The notes below the pieces were generated by a model. That model searched no databases. It saw only the letters and a program-made list of their open reading frames with translations, and was not told the DNA's origin. Shown here one piece after another: positions 8,156 through 15,775 of a stretch of 64,000 bases of DNA (position 1 is its first letter; every line of letters starts with the position of its first letter). This DNA comes from Streptomyces iranensis (lineage in GTDB: Bacteria; Actinomycetota; Actinomycetes; Streptomycetales; Streptomycetaceae), in assembly GCF_017874715.1 (NCBI RefSeq), contig NZ_JAGGLR010000018.1:124001-188000 (forward strand), written 5' to 3'. A program made the translations under genes and the position numbers.

Positions 8156-8938
8156 TCAGTCCCGGTAGTCGGGGGCGACACGCTCCACCAGGCGGAGGAG
8201 GGCGGACCAGGCGAGGTCGTACGCCTGGTCGTCCTGGAAATCGGAGCCGTGGTCCTCGCCCGAGAGCTGGCGGGCGCTGAGCTCGCAGATGTCCGGGTGG
8301 GGTGTGATGAGCTTCGCGCCGCCCGCCATGGCCATGGTCTGGATCTCGCACGCCTTGTCCAGGTAGTACATCCGCAGGAATGCCTCGCCCGGGGTCCCGC
8401 CGACGGTCAGCAGACCGTGGTTGCGCAGGATCATCGCGGGGTGCTCGGCGAGGTCGGCGACGAGGCGGCGCTGTTCGGCGAGATTGAGGGCGACACCCTC
8501 GTAGTCGTGGTACCCGACCCTGCCGTAGAACTCCATGGAGATCTGGTTGAGCGGGAGCAGACCGTCTTCCTGCGCGGCGACGGCGCAGCCCGCCTTGGTG
8601 TGGGTGTGCAGCACGCAGTGGGCGTCCGGGCGGGCGGCGTGGATGGCGCTGTGGATGACGAAACCGGCGGGGTTGACGGGGTGCGGGATGCCCTCGACGG
8701 GCCGCCCGGAGAGGTCGACCTTGACCAGGTTCGACGCGGTGATCTCCTCGAAGAGCAGGCCGTACGGGTTGATCAGGAAGTGGTGCTCGGTTCCGGGGAG
8801 CCGGGCGGAGATATGCGTGAAGATCAGGTCGGTCATCCGGAAGTGGGCCACCAGGCGGTAGACGGCGGCGAGCTCGCGGCGCAGCCGCCATTCCTCGTCG
8901 AGGGACGCCTGGTCGGCGGGGTGGGGTGAAACGGGCAC
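8156..8938 (-). CDS. Class II aldolase/adducin-family protein
   Basis: A 260-aa cytoplasmic protein of the class II aldolase/adducin fold, a zinc enzyme group that includes fuculose-phosphate aldolases and ribulose-phosphate epimerases. Family marks are LIFTHISARLPG, HHFLINPYGLLFEE, a metal-binding HTHTKAG (HxH) in the centre, and a distal His in RNHGLLTVGGTPGEAF. The N-terminus (LRRELAAVYRL) and length match the sub-branch usually annotated only as class II aldolase/adducin. No neighbouring kinase or isomerase hints at a substrate. The convergent GNAT gene ends 33 nt away. Confidence 0.85.
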   Translation of the reverse strand: MPVSPHPADQASLDEEWRLRRELAAVYRLVAHFRMTDLIFTHISARLPGTEHHFLINPYGLLFEEITASNLVKVDLSGRPVEGIPHPVNPAGFVIHSAIHAARPDAHCVLHTHTKAGCAVAAQEDGLLPLNQISMEFYGRVGYHDYEGVALNLAEQRRLVADLAEHPAMILRNHGLLTVGGTPGEAFLRMYYLDKACEIQTMAMAGGAKLITPHPDICELSARQLSGEDHGSDFQDDQAYDLAWSALLRLVERVAPDYRD

Positions 8939-9031
8939 GGTAAGGACTCCCTCGGGGCGGGGTGACGTCAGGGGACAGTTTCCCCCCGCACACCTCTCGT
9001 CACCGAACTACCGGCTCCACGGAGCAAGGGC

Positions 9032-9070
9032 GGGGCCCCCGCGCGAGTCGACCGCGCGGGGGCCCCTTTT
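9032..9070. terminator. Hairpin terminator downstream of sodF
   Basis: Inverted repeat with 14-nt arms (GGGGCCCCCGCGCG at 9032-9045, its complement at 9053-9066) around a 7-nt loop containing GTCGAC. The T run is on the plus-strand side (9067-9070). For the minus-strand sodF transcript the hairpin is extended by A/U pairs but lacks a long U tail, which is common in Streptomyces. Confidence 0.7.
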
Positions 9071-9134
9071 CCGCCTGCCCGGTGTTCGGTGAGAAGACGA
9101 TCACGCAAGCAGGAGGTCCGGTGGTCGCTCCGGG
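9067..9134 (-). ncRNA. Probable 3'-UTR-derived small RNA (s-SodF type)
   Basis: The sodF 3' UTR lies between the TAA at 9135-9137 and the terminator hairpin. On the transcript it carries a CCUCCU (complement of AGGAGG at 9111-9116) flanked by GGAC and GCUUGC, which is an anti-Shine-Dalgarno segment. In S. coelicolor an RNA processed from the sodF 3' UTR pairs with the sodN translation-start region and lowers NiSOD when nickel is scarce. Position and content match that arrangement. The exact ends are not determinable here, and sodN is not in the window. Confidence 0.55.
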
Positions 9135-9776
9135 TTACGGGGCGAGCAGCAGATTGTGGGCGCGCTCCTTGGCGGCCGTGTAACGGCGCGCCACATCCTG
9201 CCAGTTGACGACCTTCCACATGGCCTCGATGAAGTCCACCTTCTGGTTCTTGTACTGCAGATAGAAGGCGTGCTCCCAGGCGTCGAAGACCAGGATCGGC
9301 ACCGAGCCCTGCCCTACGTTCCCCTGGTGGTCGTAGACCTGCTCGACCACCAGCCGCCCGCTGACCGGCTCGTACGCCAGCACTCCCCAGCCCGAGCCCT
9401 GGGTCGTGGCGGCGGCCTTGGACAGCTGGGCCTTGAAGCCCGCGAAGGAGCCGAAGTGCTCGGCGACGGCGTCGGCCAGCTCCCCGACGCCGTCCCGCTC
9501 CAGCGGCTCGCCGCCACCGTCACCGGTCATGTTGTGCCAGTAGATGCTGTGCAGGATGTGGCCGGACAGATGGAAGGCCAAGTTCTTCTCGAGCCCGTTG
9601 ATCGAGCCCCACTGATCCTTGTCCCGCGCCTCCGCGAGCTGCTCCATCGTGTCGTTCGCGCCCTTGACGTACGCGGCGTGGTGCTTGTCGTGGTGCAGCT
9701 CGATGATCTCGGGGCTGATGACCGGGGCCAGCTCCGAGTAGTCATACGGAAGTTCAGGAAGTGTGTAGATGGCCAT
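9135..9776 (-). CDS. sodF: Iron superoxide dismutase SodF
   Basis: Cytoplasmic Fe(Zn)-superoxide dismutase (213 aa), converting superoxide to H2O2 and O2. The sequence is typical of Streptomyces SodF: MAIYTLPELPYDYSELAPVI, then ELHHDKHHAAYVKGAN with the first metal histidines, NLAFHLSGHILHSIYWHNM with the second, GSGWGVLAYEP, and VFDAWEHAFYLQY with the Asp and His ligands. I use the ATG at 9776, and upstream in-frame starts would cross the promoter. A perfect Nur box lies 23 nt upstream, so expression should be shut off by nickel, when the cell uses NiSOD instead. Confidence 0.95.
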   Translation of the reverse strand: MAIYTLPELPYDYSELAPVISPEIIELHHDKHHAAYVKGANDTMEQLAEARDKDQWGSINGLEKNLAFHLSGHILHSIYWHNMTGDGGGEPLERDGVGELADAVAEHFGSFAGFKAQLSKAAATTQGSGWGVLAYEPVSGRLVVEQVYDHQGNVGQGSVPILVFDAWEHAFYLQYKNQKVDFIEAMWKVVNWQDVARRYTAAKERAHNLLLAP

Positions 9777-9798
9777 GCGAAGCCCTTCGGACCGCTTA

Positions 9799-9815
9799 TT
9801 GCAATTGACTTGCAA
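9799..9815. promoter_or_regulatory. Nur box (nickel-responsive operator) of sodF
   Basis: TTGCAATTGACTTGCAA is TTGCAA-N5-TTGCAA, agreeing with the Nur operator described upstream of sodF in S. coelicolor. It lies 23-39 nt before the sodF start codon on the promoter side. Nur is a Fur-family repressor that binds with Ni(II). The nur gene is not in the window. Confidence 0.85.
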
Positions 9816-9939
9816 GTACAGGCTAACAGCAAGAGCGTTTCCGGGCCCTGCGATGACGTGCGTCCGTAGTGGCTTGATCCGATCCCTGCGCGGGCAGAAC
9901 GGCGCCCCTATGATCAAAGGTCGCTCGAAGGGGGAGGGC

Positions 9940-10362
9940 ATGGATCCGCAGATCGCCGATCTCGCCAGGACGGCGGGCACCACCATGGTCACGCTGATGG
10001 CCACCACTGCCTGGGAGTCGGCCAGGGACGGCCTGGTCTCGCTCTGGCAGCGGGTCCAGCCCAACAGAGCCGACGGCATCGGCGAGGAGTTCGAGGCGAG
10101 CCGCGACGATCTGCTGCTCGCGCGCGAGACGGGCGACGAGGACTCCGAGGCGGAGCTGGCCGCCGAATGGCAGGGCCGGGTGCGCCGACTGCTGGTGGCC
10201 CAGCCCGAGGTGGCGGACGAGCTGCGCCGCATCCTGGACGAGTTGAGCCCCCGCATCCCCGATCAGCGCCCCGCAGTCGGTGAGATCCGTATGACGGCCG
10301 AGGCGTCCGGCAGCGGCCGGGTCTACCAGGCCGGCCGCGACCAGCACATCACCGAGCGGTGA
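9940..10362 (+). CDS. Small helical protein with C-terminal RHIM/BASS-like amyloid motif (putative NLR effector)
   Basis: A 140-aa protein. Residues 1 to about 105 are predicted helical, with a hydrophobic-amphipathic start (residues 8-36, ARTAGTTMVTLMATTAW onward) and an acidic middle (EFEASRDDLLLARETGDEDSE). The last 18 residues are SGSGRVYQAGRDQHITE plus Arg, matching the N-terminus of the next protein at 11 of 17 positions. The motif resembles the RHIM core (V-Q-x-G) and the bacterial amyloid signalling sequences of NLR-associated effectors. Start: ATG at 9940 with GGGGAGG directly upstream. The stop overlaps the NB-ARC start (GTGA). I infer an effector, perhaps membrane-active through its N-terminal helices. 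No enzymatic motif is visible. Confidence 0.7.
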   Translation: MDPQIADLARTAGTTMVTLMATTAWESARDGLVSLWQRVQPNRADGIGEEFEASRDDLLLARETGDEDSEAELAAEWQGRVRRLLVAQPEVADELRRILDELSPRIPDQRPAVGEIRMTAEASGSGRVYQAGRDQHITER

Positions 10363-12563
10363 GCGACCCCATGCCGATCGACGGCCGCGCGTCCGGCCAG
10401 GGCCGGGTCTTCCAGACCGGCGGCGACCAGTACATCCAGGAGCACCACCACCACTACGGGGCCGGAACCGGGTCCCTCCTCGCGCCGCAGCCGGTCGGTC
10501 CCAGGCCGCCCCAGGGCGCGACGGTCCCCGACTCCGTACGCGTGCCCCTCGTCGGGCGGACACCGGGCATCCTGCGGGACCGCGCCGACCTTATGGAGCG
10601 GCTCCGAGCAGCCGTCACCGGCCCCGGTGGCGACGTCCACGTCCTGCACGGCCTGGGCGGCTGCGGCAAGACGGCGGTGGCGCACGCCCTCTTCATGGAA
10701 GCCGTAAGGGACCACGGACGCGTCGGGCTCTGGGTGAACGCCTCGGAGCGGATCTCCCTGCGCGCGGGCATGCTCGCCGTCGCGGGCGACCGGGGCGCGA
10801 CCACGGGGGAACTGGCCGCCGCGGCCAGCGGTCAGCGCGCGGCGGCCGACCTGGTCTGGCACTACCTGGACCACTCCGCCCAACGCTGGCTGCTGGTCCT
10901 GGACAACGCGGACGACCCGACGGTCCTGGAGGAGGGCGGCTGGCTGCGCACCAGCCCACTCGGCACGGTCCTGGTGACCACCCGGCACGCGGCCTCGCCG
11001 CTGTGGCGGGGCGCCGGGTCGGCGCGGCACCCCGTCGGCGTCCTTCCCGAGGCCGACGCGGCACAGGTCCTCTGCGATCTCGCCCCGGAGGCGGGCACCG
11101 TCGAGTCGGCGCAGAAGGTGGCGCGACGGCTGGGCTGTCTGCCACTGGCCCTGACCCTGGCGGGTTCGCATCTGTCGCATCAACTCCTGGAGTCGTGGTC
11201 GATGGACGAGTACGACCGGAAGCTGAGCGAGGACTCGACGGCGCTCGTCGACCAGGGCGCGACGGGCACCGGCAGCGGCCAGTCCCGCCATCTCGTCGGC
11301 CGTACCTGGCAGTTGTCCCTGGACGCCCTCGCCGGACAGGGCCTGCCGGAGGCCACGACCCTCCTACGGCTGCTGTCCTGCTGGGCGGCGGACCCGGTGC
11401 CGCTCTCTTTGCTGATGCCGGTGGCGCGGGGTGAGGTGGATTTCGGCCATCTTGACCCGCCGCTCGCGGCGGACCGGGTCGAGCCCGCCCTGCGCGGGCT
11501 GCTCGACCACTCGCTGATCGGCATGGTCGAGGCGGACGGGCGTCGGTGCGTAGAGGCTCATGGGGTGCTGCTGGACAGCGTCGCCGCCGGGGTTCCGGAC
11601 GCGCAACGCACGGCGCTGGCCGAGGCGGCGGGGCGGTTGCTGGAGGCGGCGCTGCCGCCGGACGAGGCCGTGCCGTCCGAGATGTACACCGGTTGGGAAC
11701 TGCTTGCCCCGCACGTCACCCAGCTGCTGCGGGCAGCCCCGGGGGAATGGTCGGCCGGACTGATGGTGCGCATCGCACGGCAGATGCAGCACGCGGGAAA
11801 CTTCGCGGGCGCTGCGCGGCATGCCCGATACGCCGCGGACGTCGCCGAGCGGAGTTTGAGCGGAGAGCACTCCGTCACCTTGGCCGCGCACGACGCCGAG
11901 GCGCGGGCGTTGCTCTTCCTGGCACGGCGCGCGGATGCCGAAGCGCTGCACCGACGGATTTGGACCACGCGTAAGCGCGTGCTCGGCGAGGATCACCCCG
12001 AAACGCTGTGGAGCTGTGTGGGCCTGGGGATGTCGCTGAGGCTGCTCGACCGCCTGGAAGAGGCTGAGCAGCTGCTTCGTCAGGCGACCGCCGCCCAGCA
12101 CCGGGTGCTGGCCCCGGACGCGCTGGAGACCTTCGTCAGCCGGTCCATGCTGGTCCTGACGCTGTCCGCGCTCGGCAAAAGGGAGGAGTTCGACGAGGCG
12201 GCCCGTGTCGTCGAGGACTGCGAGCGGTACCTGCCGCCGGGCCACCTCACGGCCCTCCTGGTTCGCCATGACTACGGCGACGGGTTACGGGCGCTCGGTC
12301 GCTACGCGGAAGCCGAACCGGTGGCTCACCGCGTGCTGGCCGACCGCGCCCGCGTCCAGGGGCCAAATCACCCCTTGGCCCTCGCCGCACTCAGCCTCAC
12401 CGCCAGGGTCGCCCGCGGGCTGGGCAAGTACGACGAGGCCATCGCGACGCTCCAGGAACTCATCGAACGCCGCGAACAGGTGCTCGGGGCCGAGCACCTG
12501 TTCGTCATCGAGAACCGCGAGTGGCTCGCCGAATGGCAGGCCGAGGCCCAAGCCCAGCCCTGA
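10359..12563 (+). CDS. NB-ARC/TPR signalling protein (NLR-like) with N-terminal amyloid motif
   Basis: A 734-aa STAND-class ATPase. Residues 12-28 are SGQGRVFQTGGDQYIQE followed by a His run (29-32), matching the C-terminus of the upstream protein. The NB-ARC domain spans about residues 62-410: P-loop GLGGCGKT at 98-105, Walker B WLLVLDNADD, sensor-like TVLVTTRHA, and GCLPLALTLAG as the GLPL motif. About 460-725 are tetratricopeptide repeats (EHSVTLAAHDAEARAL, EDHPETLWSCVGLG and similar). Start: GTG at 10359 overlapping the upstream stop. By analogy with NLR systems, the TPR part would sense a ligand, the NB-ARC would oligomerise, and the motif would template amyloid assembly of the partner. 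Confidence 0.8.
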   Translation: MSDPMPIDGRASGQGRVFQTGGDQYIQEHHHHYGAGTGSLLAPQPVGPRPPQGATVPDSVRVPLVGRTPGILRDRADLMERLRAAVTGPGGDVHVLHGLGGCGKTAVAHALFMEAVRDHGRVGLWVNASERISLRAGMLAVAGDRGATTGELAAAASGQRAAADLVWHYLDHSAQRWLLVLDNADDPTVLEEGGWLRTSPLGTVLVTTRHAASPLWRGAGSARHPVGVLPEADAAQVLCDLAPEAGTVESAQKVARRLGCLPLALTLAGSHLSHQLLESWSMDEYDRKLSEDSTALVDQGATGTGSGQSRHLVGRTWQLSLDALAGQGLPEATTLLRLLSCWAADPVPLSLLMPVARGEVDFGHLDPPLAADRVEPALRGLLDHSLIGMVEADGRRCVEAHGVLLDSVAAGVPDAQRTALAEAAGRLLEAALPPDEAVPSEMYTGWELLAPHVTQLLRAAPGEWSAGLMVRIARQMQHAGNFAGAARHARYAADVAERSLSGEHSVTLAAHDAEARALLFLARRADAEALHRRIWTTRKRVLGEDHPETLWSCVGLGMSLRLLDRLEEAEQLLRQATAAQHRVLAPDALETFVSRSMLVLTLSALGKREEFDEAARVVEDCERYLPPGHLTALLVRHDYGDGLRALGRYAEAEPVAHRVLADRARVQGPNHPLALAALSLTARVARGLGKYDEAIATLQELIERREQVLGAEHLFVIENREWLAEWQAEAQAQP

Positions 12564-12610
12564 TCAGCCCTCCTGGCGGGCCAAAGCCCAAGCCCGCCCC
12601 TGATCAGCCC
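12546..12610. repeat. 25-bp direct repeat at the 3' end of the NLR-like gene
   Basis: Positions 12546-12570 and 12586-12610 are the same 25 bases with one mismatch, 40 nt apart. The first copy covers the last codons and stop of the NB-ARC gene and the second the last codons of the convergent permease gene, so each gene ends inside a copy. Confidence 0.75.
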
Positions 12611-14031
12611 GGCTGCCGCTGCGCCGCCATCCGCTGCCGTACGAAGCCGATGATCGCGAGGGCGATCGCCATCACGGCCGTGGCGTAGAGCTGGCTGCGG
12701 GTGTCGCTCTCGCGGAGCATCAGCACCAGCACCCCGGCCGTGGCGGCCAGTGCGACCCAGGTCAGATACGGGAAGAGCCACATCTTCACCACGAGCTTCT
12801 CCGGGGCCTCCCGCTGCAAGCGGCTGCGCATCCGCAGCTGGGCGGCGGCGATGAAGCCCCAGACCACCAGCACCGCCGCGCCGACCATGTTGAGCAGCCA
12901 CTTGAAGATGGTGTCCGGCCACCAGTAGCTGAGCAGCACCGCGACGAAGCCGAAGAAGGAGGAGGCGAGCACGGTGAGGCGGGGCACGCCGCCGGTGACC
13001 CGGCCCAGGAAGGCGGGGCCCTCGCCGCGGGTGACCAGGGAGTAGGACATCCGGGAGGCGCCGTAGATGTTGGCGTTCATCGCGGAGAGCAGCGCGATCA
13101 GCACGATCACGTTCATGATGTCGCCGGCCGCGGGGATGTCGAGGTGGTTGAGCACGGCCACGTACGGGCCCTCCTCGACCAGGGACTTGTCGTTCCACGG
13201 GATGAGCGTGACCACGACCAGCATCGAGCCGACGTAGAAGAGGGCGATGCGCCACATCGCGGTGCGCACCGCGCCCGCGACGCTCCTGACCGGGTTCTCG
13301 GACTCGGCCGCCGCGATCGTCACCGTCTCCAGGCCGCCGTAGGCGAAGACGGAGGCCAGCAGGCCGACGACCAGGCCGTTCACCCCGTTGGGCAGAAAGC
13401 CGCCGTCGCCGCTGAGATGGGAGCCGCCCGGGGCGTCGGTGCCCGGCAGGACGCCGAGGATCGCGAGCACGCCCAGGACGAGGAAGATCGTGATCGCGGC
13501 GATCTTCAGCGCGGCGAACCAGAACTCGAACTCGCCGAAGTTGCTGACCGCCGCGAGGTTCGTACCGCAGAACATCGCCATGAAGAGGGCGACCCACATC
13601 CAGGATTCGCTGCCCGGGAACCACTGGACCATGATCCCGGCCGCGCCGATCGCCTCGACGGCGATGCCCACGCACAGCAGGATCCAGAACATCCAGCCCA
13701 CCGTGAACCCGGCCCACGGCCCGATCGCCCGCTCGGCGTGCACGGAGAACGAGCCGGAGGCCGGGTTGGCCGCCGACATCTCGCCGAGCATCCGCATCAC
13801 GAGCATCACCAGCAGCCCGGACAGCGTGTAGGCGACCACGATCGACGGACCGGCGGCGGCGATTCCGGCGCCGGAGCCGACGAACAGCCCCGCGCCGATC
13901 ACGCCACCGAGAGCGATCATCGACAGATGGCGCTGCTTGAGGCCGTGAGAGAGCGGCGGCGTGGCGGTCGCGCCGGTGCCGGTCGCCTCGGCGGTGCCGG
14001 ATGGCGCCGAGGACGCGGGTGGGCGGTTCAT
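12604..14031 (-). CDS. Amino-acid permease of the APC superfamily
   Basis: A 475-aa inner-membrane secondary transporter with about 12 membrane segments and hydrophilic ends. It has the AAT/GABA-permease signature: LKQRHLSMIALGGVIGAGLFVGSG in TM1, ANPASGSFSVHAERAIGPWAGFTVGW between TM2 and TM3, AYGGLETVTIAAAESENPVRSV in the middle, and SAMNANIYGASRMSYSL later. It resembles GABA, proline or aromatic permeases (GabP/ProY). The substrate is not readable. Its 3' end converges with the NB-ARC gene with a 40-nt gap. Upstream 14032-14283 holds the divergent promoters of this gene and bioY, with no recognisable operator. Confidence 0.88.
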   Translation of the reverse strand: MNRPPASSAPSGTAEATGTGATATPPLSHGLKQRHLSMIALGGVIGAGLFVGSGAGIAAAGPSIVVAYTLSGLLVMLVMRMLGEMSAANPASGSFSVHAERAIGPWAGFTVGWMFWILLCVGIAVEAIGAAGIMVQWFPGSESWMWVALFMAMFCGTNLAAVSNFGEFEFWFAALKIAAITIFLVLGVLAILGVLPGTDAPGGSHLSGDGGFLPNGVNGLVVGLLASVFAYGGLETVTIAAAESENPVRSVAGAVRTAMWRIALFYVGSMLVVVTLIPWNDKSLVEEGPYVAVLNHLDIPAAGDIMNVIVLIALLSAMNANIYGASRMSYSLVTRGEGPAFLGRVTGGVPRLTVLASSFFGFVAVLLSYWWPDTIFKWLLNMVGAAVLVVWGFIAAAQLRMRSRLQREAPEKLVVKMWLFPYLTWVALAATAGVLVLMLRESDTRSQLYATAVMAIALAIIGFVRQRMAAQRQPG

Positions 14032-14283
14032 TCTTCTTCTCTGTCCCTACGAGCGCCGGTGGCGGATGCAAAACGTCCCTAGTGTGAAGGGCGTGTCCCA
14101 TGGGGACAACATCGCGGACAATCCTTTCTGGATATCGGACACTCGCGTCACGCTCCGTATGAGGGACCTCTGCCAGAAGCCGCCAAGCCGATGCGTCCGG
14201 CTTTGTGGTCATCCGACGGTGTCCGAGGCCCCCACTCTGGGTTAGCGTCCCGGTATTCACCCTCTGACCTGGGAGCATCGCTG

Positions 14284-14877
14284 ATGAGCACTGTTTCTGC
14301 CGCCGCCACACCCGGTACGGTCCTCGCGGACGTGGTCTTTCCCGCCCGGCGCGTCCTGGCCCGCGACACCGCGCTGGTCATCGGGGGCGCCGTGCTCACC
14401 GGCCTCGCGGCCCAGATCTCGGTGCCCGTCCCCGGCTCGCCGGTGCCGGTGACCGGTCAGACCTTCGCCGCCCTGCTGGTGGGCACCTCGCTGGGCGCCC
14501 GGCGCGGCTTCCTGTCGCTGGCGCTGTACACCCTGGTCGGCATGGCGGGCGTGCCGTGGTTCGCCGAGGGCAGTTCCGGCGCCGCCATGCCGTCGTTCGG
14601 CTATGTGCTGGGCATGCTGCTGGCGGCCACCGTGGTGGGCGCGTTCGCCCGGCGCGGCGGCGACCGCGGGGTGCTGCGCACCGCGGGCACCATGGTGGTC
14701 GGCTCGGCGGTCACCTACGCCGTGGGCGTCCCGTACCTGGCGCTGGCCACCCATATCTCCCTCAGTGAGGCGATCGCGGCCGGGCTCACCCCCTTCCTGA
14801 TCGGTGACGCCCTGAAGGCCGCCCTGGCGATGGGCGCGCTCCCGGCCGCCTGGAAGCTGGTGGGCCGCCGCGGCTGA
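14284..14877 (+). CDS. bioY: BioY biotin transporter S component
   Basis: Integral membrane biotin-binding subunit (197 aa) of an ECF-type transporter, or a solitary BioY. The diagnostic block is SVPVPGSPVPVTGQTFAAL followed by LGARRGFLSLALYTLVGMAGVPWFA (about residues 48-100), then MPSFGYVLGMLLAA and a C-terminal ALKAALAMG segment. The ATG at 14284 has GGGAG about 10 nt upstream, and the frame to 14191 lacks one. No ECF ATPase or T subunit is adjacent, so it either uses shared energising subunits or works alone. No biotin operator was recognised. Confidence 0.9.
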   Translation: MSTVSAAATPGTVLADVVFPARRVLARDTALVIGGAVLTGLAAQISVPVPGSPVPVTGQTFAALLVGTSLGARRGFLSLALYTLVGMAGVPWFAEGSSGAAMPSFGYVLGMLLAATVVGAFARRGGDRGVLRTAGTMVVGSAVTYAVGVPYLALATHISLSEAIAAGLTPFLIGDALKAALAMGALPAAWKLVGRRG

Positions 14878-14912
14878 GCCGGCGGAAGGCGACAGAAAAA
14901 GGCGACAGAAAA

Positions 14913-14947
14913 AGGGCCCCCGCGCGGTCGACTCCCGCGGGGGCCCT
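14913..14947. terminator. Convergent-gene hairpin terminator
   Basis: An inverted repeat AGGGCCCCCGCG ... CGCGGGGGCCCT with a GTCGAC-containing loop sits between convergent bioY and the DsbA-family gene. An A-rich stretch before it gives a U tract to the minus-strand transcript. It is the third GTCGAC-centred hairpin in the window. Confidence 0.8.
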
Positions 14948-14968
14948 GCCGTGGCGGCGGAGGAGGGG

Positions 14969-15604
14969 TCAGTCGAAGATCGGGCCGACCGTGCGGGTCC
15001 GCTTGATCTCGTAGAAGCCGGGTATCGAGGCGACCATCAGGGTGCCGTCCCAGAGCTTCGCGGCGGCCTCGCCCTTGGGGGCCGGGGTGACCACGGGGCC
15101 GAAGAAGGCGATCTGCTCGCCGTCCGAGCCCGGGACGGCGATGACGGGGGTGCCCACGTCCTGGCCGACCAGGTCGATGCCCTCCTTGTGGGAGGCGCGC
15201 AGCTCGGTGTCGTACGCGTCGGAGTCGGCGAAGTCGGCGAGCTCGGCGGGAAGACCGGCCTCCTCGAGGGCGGCCACGATCGTCTCGCGGTTCTTCTCCA
15301 GGCCCTGGTTGTGGAAGCGGGTGCCGAGGGCGGTGTAGAGGGCGCCGAGAACCTCGCTGCCGTGCTTCTGCTCGGCGGCGATGCAGACCCGGACCGGGCC
15401 CCAGGCGGTCTTCAGCAGCTCGCGGTACTCCTCGGGCAGCTCATCCAGCTTGGGCTCGTTGAGCACGGCCAGGCTCATGACGTGCCATCGCACCTCGACC
15501 GGGCGCACCTTCTCCACCTCGAGCATCCAGCGCGAGGTCATCCAGGCCCAGGGACACAGCGGATCGAACCAGAAATCAGCGGGCGTCTTGACAGTCTCGG
15601 TCAC
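14969..15604 (-). CDS. DsbA-family mycothiol-dependent nitroreductase/oxidoreductase (Rv2466c type)
   Basis: A 211-aa thioredoxin-fold protein of the cytoplasmic DsbA/Rv2466c group. The N-terminus reads ADFWFDPLCPWAWMTSRW: the active-site motif is CPWA, with the first Cys kept and the second replaced by Ala, whereas mycobacterial Rv2466c has CPWC. Further family marks are VRWHVMSLAVLNE and VGTPVIAVPG (cis-Pro loop). A mono-thiol site would favour mycothiol-adduct chemistry over dithiol exchange. That is inference. The gene is convergent with bioY. Confidence 0.8.
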   Translation of the reverse strand: MTETVKTPADFWFDPLCPWAWMTSRWMLEVEKVRPVEVRWHVMSLAVLNEPKLDELPEEYRELLKTAWGPVRVCIAAEQKHGSEVLGALYTALGTRFHNQGLEKNRETIVAALEEAGLPAELADFADSDAYDTELRASHKEGIDLVGQDVGTPVIAVPGSDGEQIAFFGPVVTPAPKGEAAAKLWDGTLMVASIPGFYEIKRTRTVGPIFD

Positions 15605-15775
15605 GGTTTCTCCTCAAGCGGGCGCGTTGGTATCGCAAACGAATAGAGAGCTGGCTCCTTCAGCCAACGCGCGTGGGAAGGGTGCTCATTCCCCGATGCC
15701 GGGTGTCGGTGCCCCGTGACATGATTTCCGCTGTCCGATATCCGAGATGCGAGACATTGGCGAGGGAGCCGCGTC

